Origin: JANQPX01 sp050633905
GTDB taxonomy: Bacteria > Pseudomonadota > Alphaproteobacteria > Geminicoccales > Geminicoccaceae
Length of the DNA stretch: 64,000 nt
Assembly (NCBI GenBank): GCA_050633905.1
Contig: JBOEHJ010000089.1
Location: 62,001 to 126,000, forward strand
Direction: 5' to 3'
Of the stretch, positions 63,046-64,000 are shown piece after piece (positions within the stretch are counted from its first letter, which is position 1; every line of letters begins with the position of its first letter). The notes beneath the pieces are model-generated. The model searched no databases. It was not told the origin of the DNA and saw nothing but the letters and a program-made list of their open reading frames with translations. The position numbers were made by a program, and so were the translations under genes.

Positions 63046-64000
63046 ATGACAGGGTTGGCACGTCGCGTTTTTGTCGTCGTTAGCGCACTCGTCGGTTGCG
63101 TGATGCCGATTTCTGCTGCCGGTGAGACCTGGACGATCCAATCCTTTCAACATGAAGACGGACTGGTCACGCGCGAATTGGTGGGGTTTGCCGAAAGGCT
63201 GCGGGAACGGACGGACGGCCGCATCGACATCGAGATCTTGCCGGCAGGGAAGATCGTCCCGAATGATGAAACGCCCCGCGCGATCGCGGCAGGCTTGCTG
63301 CAGGGGCATTACAACACACCTTCTTACTTCGCACGACTGGATCCGGCCTTTGCCATCCTCGGCGATACGCTTGCCGCTTATCCGGATCCGGCGGCGCGCG
63401 ATCGCTGGTTCGATGAAGGCGGCGGACTGGACCTGGTGCGAGAGCTTTACGCCAAGAACGGTCTTTACTTCATCGGCCCTATCTACTGGCCGCCCGATTG
63501 GATGCCGGCCATGCTGCCGTTGAGAAATGTTGCTGATCTTAAAGGCGTGAAGATCAGGTCGCCAGGCGGTCTGGTCGGCGATCTCTTGCGCGAGGCCGGG
63601 AGCGAGGTCGTTCAGCAGCCGACGGGGAGGGTGCTGAGGGCACTCGCCGATGGCGACATCGATGCAACCGATTGGGGGCATGCCGCCGTCAATCATGCCT
63701 CCGGTCTCGACGAGGTTGCTTCCCATCATGTGTTGATGCGACATTCCATGGTCCTGACCGAGATGTCGATCGGATTGTCGACTTTTGAAGGTCTGGATGA
63801 TGAGCTGAGGCATGTATTGGAAGAGGCCGTTCGCGACTTCAGCCTTCATCTGCAGGACGTCTTTGCCTGGGAAGAGAAAGAGGTGCTTGATGTGATCGAG
63901 GCTAAGGGTGTGACCTCCATCCTTTGGCAGGAAGCCGAAGCCGAAGATCTGCGACAACTTGTTTTCAAGGTCTGGCAGTCATGGCATTCGAGGAGCGACT
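63046..64000 (+). CDS. TRAP transporter substrate-binding protein (DctP family), 3' end cut
   Basis: The frame from ATG 63046 runs off the right edge after about 318 residues, near the usual family length. Signal peptide ends near MPISAAGETW. The DctP fold shows WTIQSFQHEDGLVTREL, RTDGRIDIEILPAGKIVP, LRNVADLKGVKIRSPGG (the arginine that holds the ligand carboxylate) and ALADGDIDATDWGHAAVN. It would bind an organic acid for an ATP-independent importer whose permeases should follow to the right. Weak GGAAA before the start. Confidence 0.9.
   Translation, partial: MTGLARRVFVVVSALVGCVMPISAAGETWTIQSFQHEDGLVTRELVGFAERLRERTDGRIDIEILPAGKIVPNDETPRAIAAGLLQGHYNTPSYFARLDPAFAILGDTLAAYPDPAARDRWFDEGGGLDLVRELYAKNGLYFIGPIYWPPDWMPAMLPLRNVADLKGVKIRSPGGLVGDLLREAGSEVVQQPTGRVLRALADGDIDATDWGHAAVNHASGLDEVASHHVLMRHSMVLTEMSIGLSTFEGLDDELRHVLEEAVRDFSLHLQDVFAWEEKEVLDVIEAKGVTSILWQEAEAEDLRQLVFKVWQSWHSRSD

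Noticed and set aside
1..64000. CRISPR array or complete insertion sequence
   Set aside because: No regularly spaced direct repeats with unique spacers and no transposase frame were seen; the only repeats are the short palindromic families and the WD40 units.

Overview
The window looks like a contig from an alphaproteobacterium, probably a Rhodospirillales/Geminicoccales-type or related heterotroph. This rests on gene content (an EipB/DUF1849 envelope protein, a Zur-controlled zinc locus, a PQQ-alcohol dehydrogenase cluster, BKACE and NIPSNAP families) and on a palindromic intergenic repeat at 53096-53197 of a kind common in alphaproteobacteria. No rRNA, tRNA, CRISPR array or intact insertion sequence was found. 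An 'nn' inside katG marks a draft-assembly join.

Layout. 1-5.6 kb: a sorbosone-type sugar dehydrogenase (cut by the left edge), an MFS transporter, an amidinotransferase-fold hydrolase and katG. 5.6-6.76 kb: AT-richer DNA with no recognisable gene. 6.76-11.7 kb: a zinc locus, with zur-znuC-znuB (and probably adenine deaminase) reading left and znuA reading right from a shared promoter with two Zur-like palindromes. 11.9-18.5 kb: a PQQ-alcohol oxidation island with an orphan ABC-type binding protein, a cytochrome c, small secreted proteins, a CheY-like regulator and a quinoprotein dehydrogenase that carries the lanthanide-type metal ligands. 18.6-28.3 kb: a GST, the ydbH-ynbE-ydbL envelope operon, an MDR reductase, a secreted nine-repeat WD40 protein, a DMT transporter and an acyl-CoA dehydrogenase. 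28.4-33 kb: a benzoylformate-decarboxylase-like enzyme, a class IV aminotransferase, an enolase-superfamily enzyme and a second GST.

33-40.4 kb is the most distinctive block. It has three coenzyme F420 biosynthesis genes (cofC, cofE, cofD), a close relative of actinobacterial F420-dependent glucose-6-phosphate dehydrogenase, two other luciferase-like F420 oxidoreductases and a PPOX-type F420 enzyme. Together these could make F420, reduce it with glucose-6-phosphate and use it. The FO synthase genes are not in the window.

40.5-53 kb: an SDR, EipB, glycerate 2-kinase, an LpoA-like lipoprotein, rdgB-rph, a LuxR regulator, an AbrB-family membrane protein, a tartrate/D-malate dehydrogenase, a methyltransferase and a NIPSNAP protein. 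53.2-53.9 kb holds a decayed TIR-STAND defence gene. 54.2-64 kb: a homocysteine S-methyltransferase facing a BKACE enzyme (plausibly linked through glycine betaine), a CUT2 sugar ABC operon, a class V aminotransferase and the start of a TRAP-transporter binding protein.

Running through the window is a family of about ten short palindromic repeats. Each begins with or next to a TAG, and most sit exactly at gene ends, always in the same orientation to the gene.
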